From the NCBI RefSeq assembly GCF_016862435.1, contig NZ_BOMY01000054.1, positions 38,619 to 102,618 of the forward strand: a stretch of 64,000 nt of DNA. Reading direction: 5' to 3'. The position numbers were made by a program, and so were the translations under genes. The first letter of the stretch is position 1, and every line of letters starts with the position of its first letter. Shown in pieces: positions 50,267 through 59,419 of the stretch. The stretch comes from Paractinoplanes tereljensis. Its GTDB lineage: Bacteria > Actinomycetota > Actinomycetes > Mycobacteriales > Micromonosporaceae. The notes beneath the pieces are model-generated. The model was not told the origin of the DNA. It was given only the letters and a program-made list of their open reading frames with translations, and searched no databases.

Positions 50267-51157
50267 TTACTTCACCGAACCCAGGGACAAGCCCTGGACC
50301 AGTTTGTCCTGGGCGGCGAAGCCGGCGGTCAGGACGGGCAGGGAGACCACGAACGCGGCTGCGCACAGTTGGGCGAGGAACAGGCCTTGGCTGGTGACGA
50401 AGCTGGTCAGGAACACCGGGGCGGTCTCGGCGACCGTCGCGGTGAGGACCCGGGCGAACAGCAGTTCGTTCCAGCTGAAGATGAAACAGATCAGCGCGGT
50501 GGCGGCGATGCCGGGGGTGACCACCGGCGCTATCACCGAGCGCAGCGTCTTGACCAGGTTGGCGCCGTCCATCTGGGCTGCTTCCAGCATCTCCACCGGC
50601 ACCTCGGACAGGAACGAGCGCATCATCCAGACCGCGATCGGCAGGTTCATCGAGGTGTAGAAGAGGATCAGCAGCCAGATGTTGTCGAGCAGGCCGGTGT
50701 ACTGGGCGAACAGATAGAGCGGGAGCAGGCCGGCCACGACCGGCAACATCTTGGTGGAGAGGAAGAAGAACAGCGTGTCGGTCCACTTGCGGACCGGTTT
50801 GATGCTCAGGGCGTACGCGGCGGGCAGCGACAACAACAGCACGATGATCGTGGACACCACGCTGGCGGTGAGGGAGTTGAGCAGTGGCGGCCAGGGACTC
50901 GCTCCGCCGGAGAAGAACTCGCGGTAGCCGTCCAGGGTGAGTGGCGCGAAGACGGCGGGCGGGTTGGTGGCGGCGTCGGCCTCGGAATGCAGCGAGGTCA
51001 GCACCATCCACACCACCGGCAGCACGAACAGCAGGCCGACCACCCAGGCGAGCAGGGACAGCCAGACGTTGGCGCCCTCTTTGCGTTTCTTGACCGGGCG
51101 GCCGGCGTCGTCGCGGGTCGCTGGGACGGGCGCGGTGTCGGTGATCGAGCTGCTCAT
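50267..51157 (-). CDS. Carbohydrate ABC transporter permease (second subunit)
   Basis: The 296-residue protein has six transmembrane helices and the EAA loop EMLEAAQMDGANLVKTLRSV that contacts the ATPase. The N-terminus (SLLAWVVGLLFVLPVVWMVL) and SWNELLFARVL are typical of the MalG/SmoG-like permease class for sugars or polyols. ATG 51157 overlaps the upstream permease stop as ATGA and has GAGGAGG upstream. It is the last gene of the operon. No ATPase gene is present, so a shared ATPase such as MsiK is expected from known actinobacterial systems. Confidence 0.92.
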   Translation of the reverse strand: MSSSITDTAPVPATRDDAGRPVKKRKEGANVWLSLLAWVVGLLFVLPVVWMVLTSLHSEADAATNPPAVFAPLTLDGYREFFSGGASPWPPLLNSLTASVVSTIIVLLLSLPAAYALSIKPVRKWTDTLFFFLSTKMLPVVAGLLPLYLFAQYTGLLDNIWLLILFYTSMNLPIAVWMMRSFLSEVPVEMLEAAQMDGANLVKTLRSVIAPVVTPGIAATALICFIFSWNELLFARVLTATVAETAPVFLTSFVTSQGLFLAQLCAAAFVVSLPVLTAGFAAQDKLVQGLSLGSVK

Positions 51158-52107
51158 CGGCCGGCCTCCTCTTTGAACAGCGACGACACTGTCCGTAGCG
51201 CGAATGTCGCGATGATGATGGTGCCGATCACCACGATGACCGCCGCGGCGGAGGCCCGGCCGTAGTCGTGGGCCTGGTAGAAGATCTGGTAGATCGTGTA
51301 CGGCAGGTTGGCGGTGCCCAGCCCGCCGGAGGTGATGGTGAAGACCGCGTCGAAGTTCTGCACGATGTAGATCGAGCCCAGCAGCGCACCCAGCTCCAGG
51401 TATTGCCGCAGGTGCGGGAGCGTCATGCTGCGGAAGATCTGCCAGCTGTTGGCGCCGTCGATGCGGGCCGCCTCGATCACGTCCAGCGGCCGCCCCTGCA
51501 GCCCGGCCAGCAGGATCAGCATCATGAACGGGGTCCACTGCCAGACCAGCGAGAAGATCACCGCCCACAACGGCATGTTGCTGATCCAATCCGGCTGCGG
51601 TGGATGGTCCGAACCGAACAGACCCCACACCCAGGTCAGCGCGCCGTTGAACAGGCCGTACTCAGGGTTGTAGAGCGCGTGCTTCCAGATCAGCGCGGCC
51701 GCCACCGGCACCACCAGGAACGGCGCGATCATCATGGTGCGGACCGCGCCGCGGCCCCGGAACTTGCGATCGAGCAGAAGAGCAATGCCCAAACCCAACA
51801 ACAGGCTGATGAGTACGACTCCGGCGGTGAGCAGAATCGTCGTCCAGACCGCGTCGCGCATGTTCACGTCGGTGAAGACCCGGACGAAGTTGTCGAACCC
51901 GGCGAACCCGCGCTCGTCGGGGTAGTAGGCGTTCCAGTCCATGAACGAGATGACCAGGGTGGCCACGAACGGCAGCTGGGTCACGATGATCATGAAGATC
52001 AGGGCGGGCAGCAGCGGTGCCCGGCGGGCCCAGGCGGAGGCCCGGCGCGCGGTGGCAGGCGGCTCGGGTGCGGTCTCGGCGGTGGTCTTCTCGGCGACGG
52101 ACGTCAT
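51154..52107 (-). CDS. Carbohydrate ABC transporter permease (first subunit)
   Basis: The 317-residue protein has six transmembrane helices and the EAA motif DVIEAARIDGANSWQIFRSM. Features such as FDNFVRVFTD and NFDAVFTITSGG are typical of the MalF/SmoF-like subunit. It would form the heterodimeric channel with the product of the next gene. The order binding protein, permease, permease on the minus strand is standard. It lies 10 bp after the binding protein gene. The substrate is probably a sugar alcohol or disaccharide, as judged by the binding protein. Confidence 0.92.
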   Translation of the reverse strand: MTSVAEKTTAETAPEPPATARRASAWARRAPLLPALIFMIIVTQLPFVATLVISFMDWNAYYPDERGFAGFDNFVRVFTDVNMRDAVWTTILLTAGVVLISLLLGLGIALLLDRKFRGRGAVRTMMIAPFLVVPVAAALIWKHALYNPEYGLFNGALTWVWGLFGSDHPPQPDWISNMPLWAVIFSLVWQWTPFMMLILLAGLQGRPLDVIEAARIDGANSWQIFRSMTLPHLRQYLELGALLGSIYIVQNFDAVFTITSGGLGTANLPYTIYQIFYQAHDYGRASAAAVIVVIGTIIIATFALRTVSSLFKEEAGR

Positions 52108-52117
52108 CTCGGCCTCC

Positions 52118-53485
52118 TCATTGCTGCCGGGACTGGTAGCGCTCGGCGACGTCCTCGGCCAGTCGCTGGCCGCGTTTCAGCGCTTCGTCGACGCTCATCT
52201 GCCCGGCGATGGCGGAGCTGACGTACTGCGACACCTGGGTGCCCAGATCCGTGAACTCGGGGATGTCGATGAACTGGATGCCGATCGCCGGCCGGGGCTG
52301 CACGCCCGGGTTGCGCGGGTCGGCGCTGGAGATGGCCTTCTCGGTGGGCTCGGCGAACGCCGACGCGACCTGCAGATACTGCTGGTTCTCATACGTCGAG
52401 GCGCGCTTGCCGGCCGGGACGCTGGACCAGCCGACCTGACTGCCGACCAGCTCCTCGTACTGCTTCGAGGAGGCCCAGGAGATGAACTTCCAGGAGTTGT
52501 CCTTGCGCTCGCTGGCCTGCTGGATGCTCCACGACCACGCGTACAGCCAGCCGGAGCTCTTGGTCTTGTCGACCGGCGCCGCGACGTAACCCATCTTGCC
52601 CTTGACCGGGGAGTCGTCCGCCTCCAGAGAACCAGCCGCGCTCGTCGCGTCGTACCACATCGCGGTGTTGCCTTGAATGGTGTTGTTCAGGCATTCGGTG
52701 AAGCCGGCCTGCGGCGCGCCGTTCTCGCCATGAGCGCGCACCAGGTCGACGTAGAACTTGACCGCCGCGGTGAACTCCGGCGAGTCGACCTTGGGGGTCC
52801 AGTCCTTCTCGAACCAGGTGCCACCGAACGTGTTGACCACGGTGGTGAGCGGGGCGAAGACCTGGCCCCAGCCGGGCTGGCCGCGCAGGCAGATGCCGCG
52901 CATGCCGGGCTGTTTGTTGTCGACCTTGGCGGCGATGTCGGCCACCTGCTGCCAGGTCGGGTTGGCCGGCATGGTGAGACCGGCCTGCTGCAGCACATCT
53001 TTGCGGTACATCAGGAACGACGACTCGCCGTAGAACGGCTCGCCGTACAGCTTGCCGTCGTCGGCGGTCAGCGACTGGGTCATCGGCGGCAGGATGTCGG
53101 CCTGGTCGAACTGGGTGTCGGCCTTCGTGTAATCATCCAGCGGCGCGATCCACTTCGACTTCGCATAGATCGGGATCTCGAAGTTGCTCAGCGACGCCAC
53201 GTCGTACTGACCGGCCTGGCTGGAGAACTCCTGGCTGATCTTGTCGCGGACGTCGTTCTCCGGCAGCACCGTGAAATTGACGTGGATACCGGTCTGCTTG
53301 GTGAAGTTGGCCTCAGTGAGCCGCTGCAGGTCGATCATCTGCGGGTTGTTCACCATCAGGACGTTGATGGTGTCCGGTCCCCCGCCGCCGGGCCCTCCAC
53401 CCCATCCCGCACAACCGGCGCTGACCACGGCTAATGCAGCGATCAAGGCGGCGGCGAGAGTGGATCGGATGTGCACGCGCGACAT
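52118..53485 (-). CDS. Extracellular sugar/polyol-binding lipoprotein
   Basis: The 455-residue protein has a lipobox VSAGC with Cys25 and the class I solute-binding fold: INVLMVNNPQMIDLQRLTEA, NDVRDKISQEFSSQAGQYDV, PIYAKSKWIAPLDDY, YGEPFYGESSFLMYRKDVL. It captures substrate outside the membrane and hands it to the two permeases. Resemblance to SmoE/MtlE-type polyol-binding proteins is by pattern only. ATG 53485 (MSRVHIR) has GGGGAGG upstream. A 10-bp inverted repeat (53512-53540) lies at the promoter side and may bind a sugar repressor. Confidence 0.92.
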   Translation of the reverse strand: MSRVHIRSTLAAALIAALAVVSAGCAGWGGGPGGGGPDTINVLMVNNPQMIDLQRLTEANFTKQTGIHVNFTVLPENDVRDKISQEFSSQAGQYDVASLSNFEIPIYAKSKWIAPLDDYTKADTQFDQADILPPMTQSLTADDGKLYGEPFYGESSFLMYRKDVLQQAGLTMPANPTWQQVADIAAKVDNKQPGMRGICLRGQPGWGQVFAPLTTVVNTFGGTWFEKDWTPKVDSPEFTAAVKFYVDLVRAHGENGAPQAGFTECLNNTIQGNTAMWYDATSAAGSLEADDSPVKGKMGYVAAPVDKTKSSGWLYAWSWSIQQASERKDNSWKFISWASSKQYEELVGSQVGWSSVPAGKRASTYENQQYLQVASAFAEPTEKAISSADPRNPGVQPRPAIGIQFIDIPEFTDLGTQVSQYVSSAIAGQMSVDEALKRGQRLAEDVAERYQSRQQ

Positions 53486-53511
53486 GTGACCTCCCCGGCG
53501 AGGCATGCGTC

Positions 53512-53540
53512 GTCACCGGCGAAAATGTGACGCCGGTAAC
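53512..53540. promoter_or_regulatory. Operator-like inverted repeat upstream of ABC operon
   Basis: GTCACCGGCG (53512-53521) and CGCCGGTAAC (53531-53540) are inverted copies with one mismatch, spaced by 9 bp, 27 bp upstream of the binding-protein start. The position suits a LacI- or ROK-type repressor, but no regulator gene is adjacent. Confidence 0.5.
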
Positions 53541-53624
53541 ACACCGGCCCCAGTACATGCCTGAGATCACACGATGTCAACCGCTCGTCACGCAGAGAGG
53601 CACATATGGCCGTCGATGTGCCGG

Positions 53625-53834
53625 TCAGGGCACCACGCGGGCCGAACGGCCCAGCACCTCCACCACATCGCCGGGGTGCAACTGCCGGCCCCGCCGGGTG
53701 TCCACCTCGCCGTTCACCGAGACGTCACCGGAGGCGATCAGGACCTTGCCCTCGCCGCCGGTCTCGATGAGATCCGCCAGCTTGAGGAACTGTCCGAGTC
53801 TGATCATGTCGCTGCCGATCTCCACCTCACGCAT
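53625..53834 (-). CDS. S4-domain RNA-binding protein
   Basis: The 69-residue protein reads MREVEIGSDMIRLGQFLKLA, then GKVLIASGDVSVNGEVDTRR and PGDVVEVLG, a free-standing S4 domain as in YbcJ/YaaA-type proteins. S4 domains bind structured RNA such as rRNA or tRNA. ATG 53834 gives the family length; a longer frame to 53888 adds an unlikely leader. It stands alone, downstream-facing toward the ABC operon and divergent from the YcnI-like gene. Confidence 0.85.
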   Translation of the reverse strand: MREVEIGSDMIRLGQFLKLADLIETGGEGKVLIASGDVSVNGEVDTRRGRQLHPGDVVEVLGRSARVVP

Positions 53835-53915
53835 GACGACATCATCTCCGAAGTATTTCCGAAAGATGTTTGTGGGTGGTTGAACCATTGAGCGACGGGA
53901 TCCGAACTACCCCTC

Positions 53916-54767
53916 GTGAGGCACTTCCTGATGGCCCGCCGAGCGGGCGTTCCCGCGGCAGTCGCGGTAGCCGGCGTACTTATCGCCGCACCCGCGTTCG
54001 CCGACGTGACGGTCTCCCCCACCACCGCCGTACAGGGCAGTGGGGAGAACTTGACCTTCCACGTCATCAACACGGGCACCGCGCCGCTGGGCACGATCAG
54101 CCTGCGGATCCCGGACGATACGCCGGTGGCCGAGGTCTACCCGCTGTCGGTCGACGACTGGGCTCCGAAGATCGAGATGAAGCCCCTCGCGACGCCGCTC
54201 GCCACCATCCACGGTGGCACCCCGGCGACCGAGAGTGCCAAGTCGATCACCTGGCTGGCCATGCCCGGGCACCAGCTCGCTCCGGGCACGGCGACCGACC
54301 TGTCGATCGCCATCGGGCCGCTGCCCACGCTGAGCACGATGCAGTTCACGCTCGCTACGACGTACACGGATGGGAAGCCCGGCCCGTCGCTGCCGGCGCA
54401 GATCTCCCTGACGCCGGCGGCCGCAGGCCAGACGGCGACGCACGCGCACGGCGGGACCGCGACCGACGGCACCGGCACCGCCGCGGATCCGGAGGAGGCC
54501 GCGTTCGCGGCGGCCGTGGCCGACGCGACCCGCGGGCCGTCGATCCTGTCGATCGGTGGCTGGGTGATCGCCGGACTGGCCCTGCTGGGCGGCGCGATCT
54601 ACTTCATCCGCAACCGGCACCGGGCCGAGGACGACGAGCCGGAGGACGAGGACGACTCGCCCGCCAAGGCCGAGAAGGTCGCCGAGCCGGACTGGTCCGG
54701 CAAGGGCAGTGACGCCGAGAAGACCGAGGAACCGGTCGCGGCCGGCAAGTGGAGCCTGCGCTCCTGA
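53916..54767 (+). CDS. YcnI-like (DUF1775) membrane-anchored protein
   Basis: The 283-residue protein has a signal peptide cut after PAFA, giving a mature start DVTVSPTTAVQG. The DUF1775 domain follows (TFHVINTGTAPLGTISLRIP, SITWLAMPGHQLAPGTATDL), then a His-containing linker (ATHAHGGTAT), a transmembrane helix (SIGGWVIAGLALLGGAIYF) and an acidic tail. YcnI-type proteins are extracytoplasmic and associated with copper. The mature N-terminus starts with Asp rather than His, so the metal site may differ from Bacillus YcnI. GTG 53916 or ATG 53931. No other copper genes adjoin. Confidence 0.85.
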   Translation: MRHFLMARRAGVPAAVAVAGVLIAAPAFADVTVSPTTAVQGSGENLTFHVINTGTAPLGTISLRIPDDTPVAEVYPLSVDDWAPKIEMKPLATPLATIHGGTPATESAKSITWLAMPGHQLAPGTATDLSIAIGPLPTLSTMQFTLATTYTDGKPGPSLPAQISLTPAAAGQTATHAHGGTATDGTGTAADPEEAAFAAAVADATRGPSILSIGGWVIAGLALLGGAIYFIRNRHRAEDDEPEDEDDSPAKAEKVAEPDWSGKGSDAEKTEEPVAAGKWSLRS

Positions 54768-54876
54768 CAGAAGACTCCCGCGCTGGTGGACGCGGGATTG
54801 TGTCGTGATGATGCGCGTGGGGCGCGGAACACGACCGGCGGGTGGGGCCAATTGGGCATGGCCCGCGACCTGCGGA

Positions 54877-54914
54877 CGGCGGGGTGGAGGGAGTTCGGTC
54901 CTTCCGCCCCGCCG
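54877..54914. terminator. 16-bp hairpin between convergent genes
   Basis: The arms 54877-54892 and 54899-54914 pair over 16 bp with two wobble pairs, between the YcnI-like gene end and the DHH gene end. A smaller hairpin TCCCGCG/CGCGGGA lies at 54776-54797. Together they probably end transcription from both sides. Confidence 0.7.
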
Positions 54915-54922
54915 CACTATTT

Positions 54923-55861
54923 CTAGACCGAGACCGTCCTCGGGGTCTTGAGCGCCTCGACGATCTCGCCCTGCACCCGGTCGGACTCGTCGTGCGGGAC
55001 CTGGCAGGTGCCGGCAGCCAGGTGACCGCCGCCGCCGTAGCGCAGCATCACCTCGCCGATGTCCACCGGTGAGGTGCGGTCGAGGATCGACTTGCCGCAG
55101 GCGAAGACGGTGTTGAGCTTGGCCCGGCCCCAGATCACGTGCACCGACACCCGGGACTCCGGGAACAGCGCGTAGACCATGAACCGGTTGCCGGCGTGGA
55201 TGACCTCCTCGTCGCGCAGGTCGACCACGACCACGTCGCCCTCGAGGTGGCTCACCCGCTTCAGCTGCTCGACGAACAGGTCGTACTGGCTGCGGAACAG
55301 GTCGGCCCGCTCGGCCACGTCGGGCAGCGCCAGGATCTCGTCGACGTGCGGTATCTCCAGGCAGGCGTCGATCAGCTGCATCATCAGCTGGTAGTTGGAG
55401 ATCCGGAAGTCGCGGAACCGGCCCAGCCCGGTGCGGCTGTCCATCAGGAAGTTCAGCAGCGTCCAGCCCTCCGGGTGCAGGACGTCGTCCAGCGAGTACT
55501 GCGCCGAGTCGGCCTGGTCGACCGCCTGCATCAGGTCGTCGGAGATCTTCGGGAAGCGCGCCTTGCCGCCGAAGTGCTCGAAGATCACCCGGGCGGCCGA
55601 GGGCGCGTCGGGGTCGATCACGTGGTTCTCGAGGTTGCCCTCGTTCCGCATGGTCTCCGAGTGGTGGTGGTCGAACACCATGTAGGCGCCCGGGGCGTAC
55701 GGCAGGTTGGTCAGGATGTCGTTCTGGGTGACTTCGACCTCGCCGTCCTGAACGTCCTTCGGATGCACGAATTTGATCTCGTCGATCATGTCCAGGTGGC
55801 GCAGCAGCACGGCACAGACCAAGCCGTCGAAATCGCTCCGGGTCACGAGCCGGTACTTCAC
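54923..55861 (-). CDS. DHH-family phosphoesterase
   Basis: The 312-residue protein starts VKYRLVTRSDFDGLVCAVLL, has the metal motif DHHHSET and the C-terminal DHHA1 motif RYGGGGHLAAGTC. The family includes RecJ-like nucleases, pyrophosphatases, exopolyphosphatases and oligoribonucleases; the short length suggests a nanoRNase or phosphatase-like enzyme. GTG 55861 is supported by GAGGAGG. It converges with the YcnI-like gene and is divergent from zwf. Mn2+ is the likely metal. The exact substrate is not given by the sequence. Confidence 0.88.
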   Translation of the reverse strand: MKYRLVTRSDFDGLVCAVLLRHLDMIDEIKFVHPKDVQDGEVEVTQNDILTNLPYAPGAYMVFDHHHSETMRNEGNLENHVIDPDAPSAARVIFEHFGGKARFPKISDDLMQAVDQADSAQYSLDDVLHPEGWTLLNFLMDSRTGLGRFRDFRISNYQLMMQLIDACLEIPHVDEILALPDVAERADLFRSQYDLFVEQLKRVSHLEGDVVVVDLRDEEVIHAGNRFMVYALFPESRVSVHVIWGRAKLNTVFACGKSILDRTSPVDIGEVMLRYGGGGHLAAGTCQVPHDESDRVQGEIVEALKTPRTVSV

Positions 55862-56006
55862 GAGGCCTCCTCGATGCGGCTTTCCCCTAGTTTGCCACTT
55901 TTGTCGCGGTGGGCCTGCTCGCATCGAGAGATGGATCTGAACTAGGGGCATGGACACTGCGTAAGGTTTCCTCGGACGGTCGAAACGGTCGGAGGACTCG
56001 AAGACG

Positions 56007-57500
56007 ATGGACAACGCCCCCCAGCTCATTCAGGAGCGCAGCGCACCACCAGCCACTCTGGTGATCTTCGGCGCGTCGGGTGACCTGACCCGCCGTAAGC
56101 TGCTGCCCGCCGTGGAGAGCCTGGCCCGGCACAACCGGCTGCCCGGCCAGTTCGCCCTGGTCGGGGTCGCGCGCACGCCGATGGCCGACGAGCAGTTCGC
56201 GGCCTCCGCGCTCGGCGGCCGCAACCTCAACGACAAAACCCAGCTCAACGGCGGCATCCGGTACGTCTCCGGCGGTTACGACGACCCCGAGACGTACAAG
56301 CGGCTGGCCGAGACGCTCGACCAGCTGGACGCCGAACGCGGCACCTCCGGCAACCGGATCTTCTACCTCTCCACGCCCGCCGAGGCGTTCGAGCCGGTCA
56401 TCAACGGCCTGGCCGGGGCCGGGCTCAACCACGCCCGGGAGGGCTCCTTCTCCCGCCTGGTGATCGAGAAGCCGTACGGGCGGGACCTGGCCACCGCGCA
56501 CGAGCTGGACGGCATCGTGCACGCCGCCTTCGACGAGCCCAGCGTCTTCCGGATCGACCACTACCTGGGCAAGGACACCGTGCAGAACGTCCTCGCCCTG
56601 CGCTTCGCCAACTCGATCTTCCAGCCGATCTGGGACCGCTCCTGGGTCGACCACGTGCAGATCACGGTGGCCGAGACGCTCGGCGTCGGCACCCGCGGCG
56701 GTTTCTACGAGCACGCCGGCGCGATGCGCGACATCGTGCAGAACCACGTGCTGCAGGTCCTCGCGCTGGCCCTGATGGAGCCGCCCGCCTCGTTCGACGC
56801 CGAAGGGCTGCGCAACGAGAAGGTGAAGCTGCTGCAGGCCATCCGGCTGCCCACCAACCGGGACATCGCCGACCTGGCGGTGCGCGGTCAGTACACCCGC
56901 GGTGGCACCCGGGCCGACCTGATGGCCGGTTACCGCGAAGAGGTGGGCGTCGACCCGCTGTCGCGCACCGAGACCTACGCGGCGATGCGGCTCAACGTCG
57001 ACAACTGGCGCTGGGCCGGGGTGCCGTTCTACGTGCGCACCGGTAAGCGCCTGCCGGCCCGGGTCACCGAGGTGGCCCTGACCTTCCAGCGCCCGCCGCA
57101 CCTGCCGATCCCGCAGGACCAGCTGACCGGCCTGGAGGCGGACGCGCTGATCCTGCGCATCCAGCCGAACGAGGGCATCTCGCTGCGCTTCGGCGCGAAG
57201 GTCCCCGGTCACTCGTTCCGGGTACGCACGGCGAGCATGGACTTCTCCTACGAGCAGACGTTCCCCGAGGAGTCCCCCGAGGCCTACGAGCGCTTGCTGC
57301 TGGACGCCCTGCTGGGCGACCCGACCCTGTTCATCCGCGCCGACGAGGTCCAGCAGTGCTGGCGCATCGTCGACCCGATCATCGAACACTGGGCCGACGA
57401 CCAGTCCCCGATCCCGACGTACGAGGCGGCCTCCTGGGGCCCGACCGACGCCGAGCGCCTGATCGGCCGAAGCGGCCGCCACTGGCGCAACTCGATGTGA
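56007..57500 (+). CDS. zwf: Glucose-6-phosphate 1-dehydrogenase
   Basis: The 497-residue enzyme oxidises glucose-6-phosphate to 6-phosphogluconolactone, making NADPH for the pentose phosphate pathway. It has FGASGDLTRRKLLPA at about residues 23-37, the active-site RIDHYLGKD and FYVRTGKRLPARVTEV. Length is normal. No tal, opcA or gnd is in the window, so this may be a second isozyme outside the pentose phosphate cluster. It is divergent from the DHH phosphoesterase gene and ends before a strong hairpin at 57507-57536. Confidence 0.95.
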   Translation: MDNAPQLIQERSAPPATLVIFGASGDLTRRKLLPAVESLARHNRLPGQFALVGVARTPMADEQFAASALGGRNLNDKTQLNGGIRYVSGGYDDPETYKRLAETLDQLDAERGTSGNRIFYLSTPAEAFEPVINGLAGAGLNHAREGSFSRLVIEKPYGRDLATAHELDGIVHAAFDEPSVFRIDHYLGKDTVQNVLALRFANSIFQPIWDRSWVDHVQITVAETLGVGTRGGFYEHAGAMRDIVQNHVLQVLALALMEPPASFDAEGLRNEKVKLLQAIRLPTNRDIADLAVRGQYTRGGTRADLMAGYREEVGVDPLSRTETYAAMRLNVDNWRWAGVPFYVRTGKRLPARVTEVALTFQRPPHLPIPQDQLTGLEADALILRIQPNEGISLRFGAKVPGHSFRVRTASMDFSYEQTFPEESPEAYERLLLDALLGDPTLFIRADEVQQCWRIVDPIIEHWADDQSPIPTYEAASWGPTDAERLIGRSGRHWRNSM

Positions 57501-57506
57501 TTTTTT

Positions 57507-57536
57507 GGTCCCGCCGGCCCCGTGGCCGGCGGGACC
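57507..57536. terminator. 13-bp perfect hairpin between zwf and amidoligase gene
   Basis: GGTCCCGCCGGCC (57507-57519) pairs with GGCCGGCGGGACC (57524-57536), loop of 4, 6 bp after the zwf stop. T6 precedes rather than follows the stem on the plus strand, so it is not canonical, but it can serve both convergent genes. Confidence 0.65.
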
Positions 57537-57539
57537 GGG

Positions 57540-58589
57540 TCACCGCTGGGCGAGGCTTTCGGCGGCGATTTCCATCAGGCCGGAGACGCCCCCGGCGGGG
57601 GCTGCCGGGAACGGCTCCGGGTCCAGGCAGCGGTCGAGCAGCAGCTCGACCAGCGCGGCGCGATTGACGATCTCGTCGGCGGTGATCGCGCCGGGCAGAA
57701 TGCGGATTTCGAGGGTGTCCCGGAGCGGCTTGTCCTTGAACAGCTGCGTCAGGTTGACGTCGAAATACTTGGTCAGCTCGCCCGCGTCGGCCGCCTTGCG
57801 CAGGCCCTCGAACGTCGGGTCCTCGGCCGCGGCCACCAGCTGATCGGGGAGCGGGGCCAGGCGGCGGCAGGCCGGGTTGGTCTGCAGCAGCTCGCGCAGC
57901 GGCTCGCGCCAGTGCGCGAACAGCCGCACCACGTTGGCCAGCGCGCGCGGATCGTGGAACGGGGCGCCGTCGAGGTGCAGGTGCACGGCTGCTTCGTTCG
58001 GCACCGTGAAGCCGAGGTCGCGGGCCGGTTCGAGCAGCTCTTCGAGGGCGGCGTGGTGGTCGCTCTCCAGCGGCGGGGTGACGATCTCGCAGGGGCGCTC
58101 GCGTTCGGCGCCGTGCGGTGCGGCCAGCGCGATGGTGGAGCCGGTCGGGTCGTCCAGGCGGAGCACGTCGGCGACCTGCTCGGTCTCGGTGCCCCACAGC
58201 GCGGCGACCGGGTCGAGCACCGCGCTCAGCGGCGCGCCGGGGTCGCAGCGCGCGGCCAGCAGCGAGAGCAGGCGCTGGTCGTCGCTGAGAATGCGGTACC
58301 AACCGGGCGGCGGCGCGGTGCGCGGTTCCAGGCCGTCCCGCAGCGTGATGTCGTCGACAAGCGTGCACATCGGCGAGCCGTCGGCCCTGGTCACCGCGAA
58401 GCCCTGGGTCAGATGCAGGAACCGCCCCAGGCCCGGGACCAGGGACGGCTCGCTGTCTTGATGCCAGATCGGCCGGATCCGTCCGCCATGGCGGCCGGCC
58501 AGGTCGTAGGCAAGGCTGCGCCGGCTGCGGCCCCGGGGGGCCATCAGCTCGATCTCGAATCCGATCCGCCGGCGCAGCGTGGGGGTCAC
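57540..58589 (-). CDS. Putative amidoligase family protein
   Basis: The 349-residue protein starts VTPTLRRRIGFEIELMAPRG, the IGFEIE strand typical of the Amidoligase_2/COOH-NH2 ligase fold. Further on it has AAVHLHLDGAPFHDPRALAN (HxH) and a C-terminal LEIRILPGAITADEIVNRA, also glutamine-synthetase-fold-like. Such enzymes are thought to join carboxyl and amino groups on peptides or cell-wall components. GTG 58589 overlaps the stop of the repeat membrane protein as GTGA. So the sigma factor, membrane protein and ligase are translationally coupled. The substrate is unknown. Confidence 0.78.
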   Translation of the reverse strand: MTPTLRRRIGFEIELMAPRGRSRRSLAYDLAGRHGGRIRPIWHQDSEPSLVPGLGRFLHLTQGFAVTRADGSPMCTLVDDITLRDGLEPRTAPPPGWYRILSDDQRLLSLLAARCDPGAPLSAVLDPVAALWGTETEQVADVLRLDDPTGSTIALAAPHGAERERPCEIVTPPLESDHHAALEELLEPARDLGFTVPNEAAVHLHLDGAPFHDPRALANVVRLFAHWREPLRELLQTNPACRRLAPLPDQLVAAAEDPTFEGLRKAADAGELTKYFDVNLTQLFKDKPLRDTLEIRILPGAITADEIVNRAALVELLLDRCLDPEPFPAAPAGGVSGLMEIAAESLAQR

Positions 58590-59419
58590 GGCTGGATCGG
58601 CAGCGTCTGACCGGCGAGGATGCGCTTTCCGCCCTCGATCTTGGCCTGGTAAGCGGTCTTCAGGTGCCAGGTCTTGGCCAGCTTGACCGCGTCGTCGACG
58701 TCGTAGCCCTTGTTGAAGAAGGCCTCGACCCGCTTGTTCTCCAGGGCCGCCTTCACCCCGGCCGGGGTGGGCTTGACCGGCAGTTTCTCTCCGGCGAGCA
58801 GCTTCTTGCCGGCCGCGTACTTCGCGTCCGACGGGTCGCTGAGGTGCCAGAGCTTGGCCAGCTTGACCGCTTCGTCCCAGGTGTAGCCGGCGCCGAAGAA
58901 CGCGGCGAGCTGCGCCTCGGCGGCCGGGTCGACCGACACGGTCGGCTCGGGGTCGTTCGGCGTCGCCGGGAACGGCAGCGCCTCCCCGGCCAGCAGCCGC
59001 AGACCGGCGGCGGCCTTGATGTTGCCGACGTTGTTGGCCGGCACGTTCCACAACTCGGCGATGCGCAGGGCGTCGTCGTAGTCGTAGCCGGCGGCGAAGT
59101 AGGCCGCCCAGCCCCGCTCCAGGTCGGCCGGGCTCAGCGACGGGACCGTCGACGGCGCGGCGGACGTGGGGACGGCACCGGCCGGGTAGCTGACGGTCGA
59201 CGTGTTACGGGCGTTACCGGGAAGCAGGTTGGGCAGGGTTACCACCCCGGCCACCGCGACGGCGGCCAGCGCCGCGCCACCGGCAACCTGGAAGCTCCGA
59301 CGGCGGCGCTTGTATTTACCGGACAGCTCCACGACCCGGGCGTAGACCGCCGAAGGATCGGGAGTGTCGTTCTCATGGGTCTCGAAGGCCTCGCGCAGCT
59401 GATCTGCGTGCTCGGTCAC
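58586..59419 (-). CDS. Membrane protein with triple FFxxGYxxDDAxxLAxxW repeat
   Basis: The 277-residue protein has a short N-terminal cytoplasmic segment (EHADQLREAFETHENDTPD), one transmembrane helix (about 44-64) and three homologous extracytoplasmic units of about 60 residues. Their cores are AYFAAGYDYDDALRIAELW, AFFGAGYTWDEAVKLAKLW and AFFNKGYDVDDAVKLAKTW. Unit spacers contain GxxLLAGExLP. GTG 59419 overlaps the sigma factor stop as GTGA. The position suggests an anti-sigma factor or sensor for SigE, but no classical zinc anti-sigma motif is present. The repeats may bind a cell-wall or peptide ligand. Confidence 0.8.
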   Translation of the reverse strand: MTEHADQLREAFETHENDTPDPSAVYARVVELSGKYKRRRRSFQVAGGAALAAVAVAGVVTLPNLLPGNARNTSTVSYPAGAVPTSAAPSTVPSLSPADLERGWAAYFAAGYDYDDALRIAELWNVPANNVGNIKAAAGLRLLAGEALPFPATPNDPEPTVSVDPAAEAQLAAFFGAGYTWDEAVKLAKLWHLSDPSDAKYAAGKKLLAGEKLPVKPTPAGVKAALENKRVEAFFNKGYDVDDAVKLAKTWHLKTAYQAKIEGGKRILAGQTLPIQP

